Below the pieces are notes generated by a model that was given only the letters and a program-made list of their open reading frames with translations, did not search any database and was not told where the DNA came from. Below are positions 39,070-41,163 of a stretch of DNA of 41,163 nt, one piece after another. The stretch covers positions 1-41,163 of the forward strand of contig JBBCJM010000088.1 of the NCBI GenBank assembly GCA_037190175.1, in the 5' to 3' direction. A program made the translations under genes and the position numbers. This DNA is from JBBCJM01 sp037190175 (GTDB taxonomy: Bacteria; Pseudomonadota; Alphaproteobacteria; Rhodobacterales; Rhodobacteraceae). Every line of letters begins with the position of its first letter. Position 1 is the stretch's first letter.

Positions 39070-41073
39070 ATGTTCGACAAGATCCTGATCGCCAACCGGG
39101 GCGAGATCGCCTGCCGCGTGATCAAGACCGCCCGCAGGATGGGGATCAAGACCGTCGCCGTCTATTCCGACGCCGACCGCGGCGCGCTGCACGTGAAGAT
39201 GGCGGACGAGGCGGTGCACATCGGCCCCTCGCCCGCCGCGCAGAGCTATATCGTGATCGACAGGATCATGGAGGCGATCCGCCAGACGGGCGCGCAGGCG
39301 GTGCATCCGGGCTACGGCTTTTTGTCCGAGAACCGCGACTTCGCCGCGGCGCTGGAGGCGGCGGGGGTGGTCTTCATCGGCCCGCCTTCGGGCGCCGTCG
39401 AGGCGATGGGCGACAAGATCACCTCGAAGAAGATCGCGATGGAGGCGGGCGTCTCCACCGTGCCCGGCTGGATGGGGCTGATCGCAGATGCGGCCGAGGC
39501 GGTGCGGATCTCCGACCAGATCGGCTATCCGGTGATGATCAAGGCATCGGCGGGCGGCGGCGGCAAGGGGATGCGGATCGCCTGGAACGCGGCCGAGGCC
39601 GCCGAGGGCTTCGCCTCCAGCCGCAGCGAGGCGAAGGCCAGCTTCGGCGACGACCGCATCTTCATCGAGAAGTTCGTCACCCAGCCGCGGCATATCGAGA
39701 TCCAGGTGCTGGCGGACAAGCACGGCAACTGCGTCTACCTGCATGAACGCGAATGCTCGATCCAGCGCCGCAACCAGAAGGTCATCGAAGAGGCGCCCTC
39801 GCCGTTTCTCGATGAGGCCACCCGCAAGGCGATGGGCGAACAGGCCTGCGCGCTGGCCCGGGCGGTGGGCTATACCTCGGCCGGCACGGTGGAATTCATC
39901 GTGGACGGGCAGCGGAACTTCTATTTCCTGGAGATGAACACCCGGTTGCAGGTGGAGCATCCGGTGACCGAACTGATCACCGGGGTCGATCTGGTGGAGC
40001 AGATGATCCGGGTGGCGGACGGGCAGCCGCTGCCGTTCCGGCAGGAGGATCTGAAGATCGACGGCTGGGCGATGGAAAGCCGGCTCTACGCCGAGGATCC
40101 CTATCGCAACTTCCTGCCCTCCATCGGCCGGCTGACCCGCTATCGCCCCCCGGTCGAGGGGCCGACCACTACCGGCGGCATCGTGAGGAACGACACCGGG
40201 GTGTTCGAGGGCGGCGAGATCAGCATGTTCTACGACCCGATGATCGCCAAGCTCTGCACCTGGGGCCGCGACCGCGCCGCGGCCATCGAGGAAATGCGGC
40301 TGGCGCTGGACACGTTCGAGGTCGAGGGGATCGGCCATAACCTGCCCTTCTGCTCGGCGGTGATGGAGCATCCGAAGTTCGTGGCCGGCGACATCACCAC
40401 CGCCTTCATCGCCGAGGAATACCCCGAGGGCTTCTCGGGCGTGGAACTGGCGGAACCCATGCTGCGCCGGGTGGCCGCGGCCGCGGCGGCGATGAACCGG
40501 GTGGCCGAGATCCGGCGCACCCGCATCTCCGGCACCATGGACAACCACGAGCGCAAGGTGGGCGACGACTGGGTGGTGCGGCTGCAGGGGCAGGCTTATC
40601 CGGTGCGGGTGGCGGCGGACCGGCAGGGCTCCACCGTCGGCTTCGCGGACGGCGCCCGGATCAGGGTGGAAAGCGACTGGGCCCCGGGGCAGCCCCTGGC
40701 CAGCCTGTCGGTGGACGGCAGCCCGCTGGTGCTGAAGGTCGGCAAGATCCCCATGGGCTTCCGCATCCGCCTGCGGGGCGCGGACCTGAAGGTGCATGTG
40801 CGCACCCCCCGGCAGGACGAACTGGCGCTGCTGATGCCCGAGAAGGCGCCGCCCGACACCTCGAAATACCTGCTCTGCCCGATGCCCGGGCTGGTGGTGC
40901 GCATCAGCGTGGCCGAGGGCGACGAGGTGCAGGAGGGCCAGGCGCTGGCCACGGTGGAGGCGATGAAGATGGAGAACATCCTGCGCGCCGAACGCCGCGG
41001 CACGGTGAGGAGGATCAACGCGAGCGCCGGCGCCAGCCTGAAGGTGGACGACGTGATCATGGAGTTCGAGTGA
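39070..41073 (+). CDS. pccA: Propionyl-CoA carboxylase alpha subunit (biotin carboxylase)
   Basis: A 667-residue protein. The N-terminal biotin carboxylase domain (about 1-450) includes ILIANRGEIACRVIKTARR, AVHPGYGFLSENRDFA, KASAGGGGKGMRI, HERECSIQRRNQKVIEEAP and FLEMNTRLQVEHPVTE. A BT-type middle domain follows (about 480-590). The C-terminal biotinyl domain has VEAMKMEN with the biotinylated Lys at residue 633. It carboxylates biotin using ATP and bicarbonate, and PccB transfers the CO2 to propionyl-CoA. GGAGAGG precedes the ATG. The pcc genes are split by small genes and terminators. Methylmalonyl-CoA mutase would be expected downstream, outside the window. Confidence 0.95.
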   Translation: MFDKILIANRGEIACRVIKTARRMGIKTVAVYSDADRGALHVKMADEAVHIGPSPAAQSYIVIDRIMEAIRQTGAQAVHPGYGFLSENRDFAAALEAAGVVFIGPPSGAVEAMGDKITSKKIAMEAGVSTVPGWMGLIADAAEAVRISDQIGYPVMIKASAGGGGKGMRIAWNAAEAAEGFASSRSEAKASFGDDRIFIEKFVTQPRHIEIQVLADKHGNCVYLHERECSIQRRNQKVIEEAPSPFLDEATRKAMGEQACALARAVGYTSAGTVEFIVDGQRNFYFLEMNTRLQVEHPVTELITGVDLVEQMIRVADGQPLPFRQEDLKIDGWAMESRLYAEDPYRNFLPSIGRLTRYRPPVEGPTTTGGIVRNDTGVFEGGEISMFYDPMIAKLCTWGRDRAAAIEEMRLALDTFEVEGIGHNLPFCSAVMEHPKFVAGDITTAFIAEEYPEGFSGVELAEPMLRRVAAAAAAMNRVAEIRRTRISGTMDNHERKVGDDWVVRLQGQAYPVRVAADRQGSTVGFADGARIRVESDWAPGQPLASLSVDGSPLVLKVGKIPMGFRIRLRGADLKVHVRTPRQDELALLMPEKAPPDTSKYLLCPMPGLVVRISVAEGDEVQEGQALATVEAMKMENILRAERRGTVRRINASAGASLKVDDVIMEFE

Positions 41074-41095
41074 TGGATCGGGCGGACCCTCGGGG

Positions 41096-41163
41096 ATGGT
41101 GGGCAGGATTGCCCACCCTACGCCGGAGAATCCGTAGGGTGGGCGATTCCGCCCACCACCGAT
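41096..41163. repeat. Intergenic imperfect inverted repeat (GTAGGGTGGGC type)
   Basis: Two arms, GCCCACCCTAC (41111-41121) and GTAGGGTGGGC (41134-41144), flanked by outer arms ATGGTGGGC and GCCCACCACC, form a long hairpin 23 bp after pccA. GTAGGGTGGGC-type elements recur between genes in many proteobacteria; this one may also act as a terminator. Cut by the window end. Confidence 0.75.

Noticed and set aside
38489..39088. A 199-residue ORF spanning the terminators and the 63-residue lipoprotein gene
   Set aside because: It overlaps strong terminators and a well-supported lipoprotein, and its composition is Arg/Pro/Ala-rich shadow-like.
1..41163. tRNA, rRNA, CRISPR arrays, prophage or insertion sequences
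   Set aside because: I looked for tRNA-like folds, regular repeats, integrase or transposase motifs and found none.

Overview
This is a GC-rich (roughly two-thirds G+C) alphaproteobacterial chromosome segment. Gene content points to the Rhodobacterales (Paracoccus/Rhodobacter-type): a betIBA/choXWV choline locus, a DUF465 (YdcH-like) protein, a PccR-type short-chain fatty acyl-CoA regulator, and a pcc locus with small lipoprotein and DUF6497-type genes between pccB and pccA. Species cannot be fixed from the sequence alone. I see no rRNA, tRNA, CRISPR, phage, integrase or transposase genes.

Layout. (1) 1-957: 3' end of topA and a small sulfotransferase-like gene. (2) 973-7597: choline uptake (choXWV, minus strand) divergent from choline-to-glycine-betaine oxidation (betI-betB-betA, plus strand), with a near-perfect BetI-type operator between them. 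(3) 7670-12251: DUF465 protein, PccR-like regulator with an MFS exporter, a DUF486 membrane protein, then a cobalamin riboswitch leading a DUF1636 protein and an ABC ATPase that has lost most catalytic motifs. (4) 12410-35640: a ~23 kb catabolic island. (5) 35661-41073: propionyl-CoA carboxylase locus (pccB, small genes, pccA), with palindromic TTTGCAAA-type sites ahead of pccB. The window ends in an imperfect intergenic inverted repeat.

The island is the most interesting part. It has three paralogues of the 4,5-dihydroxyphthalate decarboxylase (Pht5) family. Each lies next to a metal-dependent hydrolase of the amidohydrolase superfamily: two LigI-like, and one that matches LigJ (4-oxalomesaconate hydratase) down to its zinc ligands. 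It also has a HpcH/HpaI-type aldolase directly after ligJ, two MmgE/PrpD-family proteins, a thiamine-diphosphate enzyme, an MFS carrier, a tripartite tricarboxylate transporter (tctC alone; tctA fused to tctB), a PotABCD-like ABC importer, and two LysR regulators that both appear to carry a duplicated winged-HTH. No ring-cleavage dioxygenase or hydroxylase is present. My inference is a pathway for uptake and breakdown of an oxidised polycarboxylate, lactone or pyrone. Substrates would be decarboxylated by the Pht5-like enzymes, hydrolysed or hydrated by the amidohydrolases, and cleaved by the aldolase to central C3/C4 acids. The substrate is unknown.

Transcription units as I read them: thiamine-diphosphate enzyme -> hydrolase -> pht5-like 1 -> mmgE 1 -> MFS (plus); tctC alone with its own terminator (plus); pht5-like 2 -> ligJ -> aldolase (plus); mmgE 2 -> tctAB -> lysR 1 (minus, converging on the aldolase); ABC importer -> pht5-like 3 -> hydrolase (minus), divergent from lysR 2 (plus). 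The pccR-like gene and the pccB promoter it is expected to control lie on either side of the island, which suggests the island entered between them.
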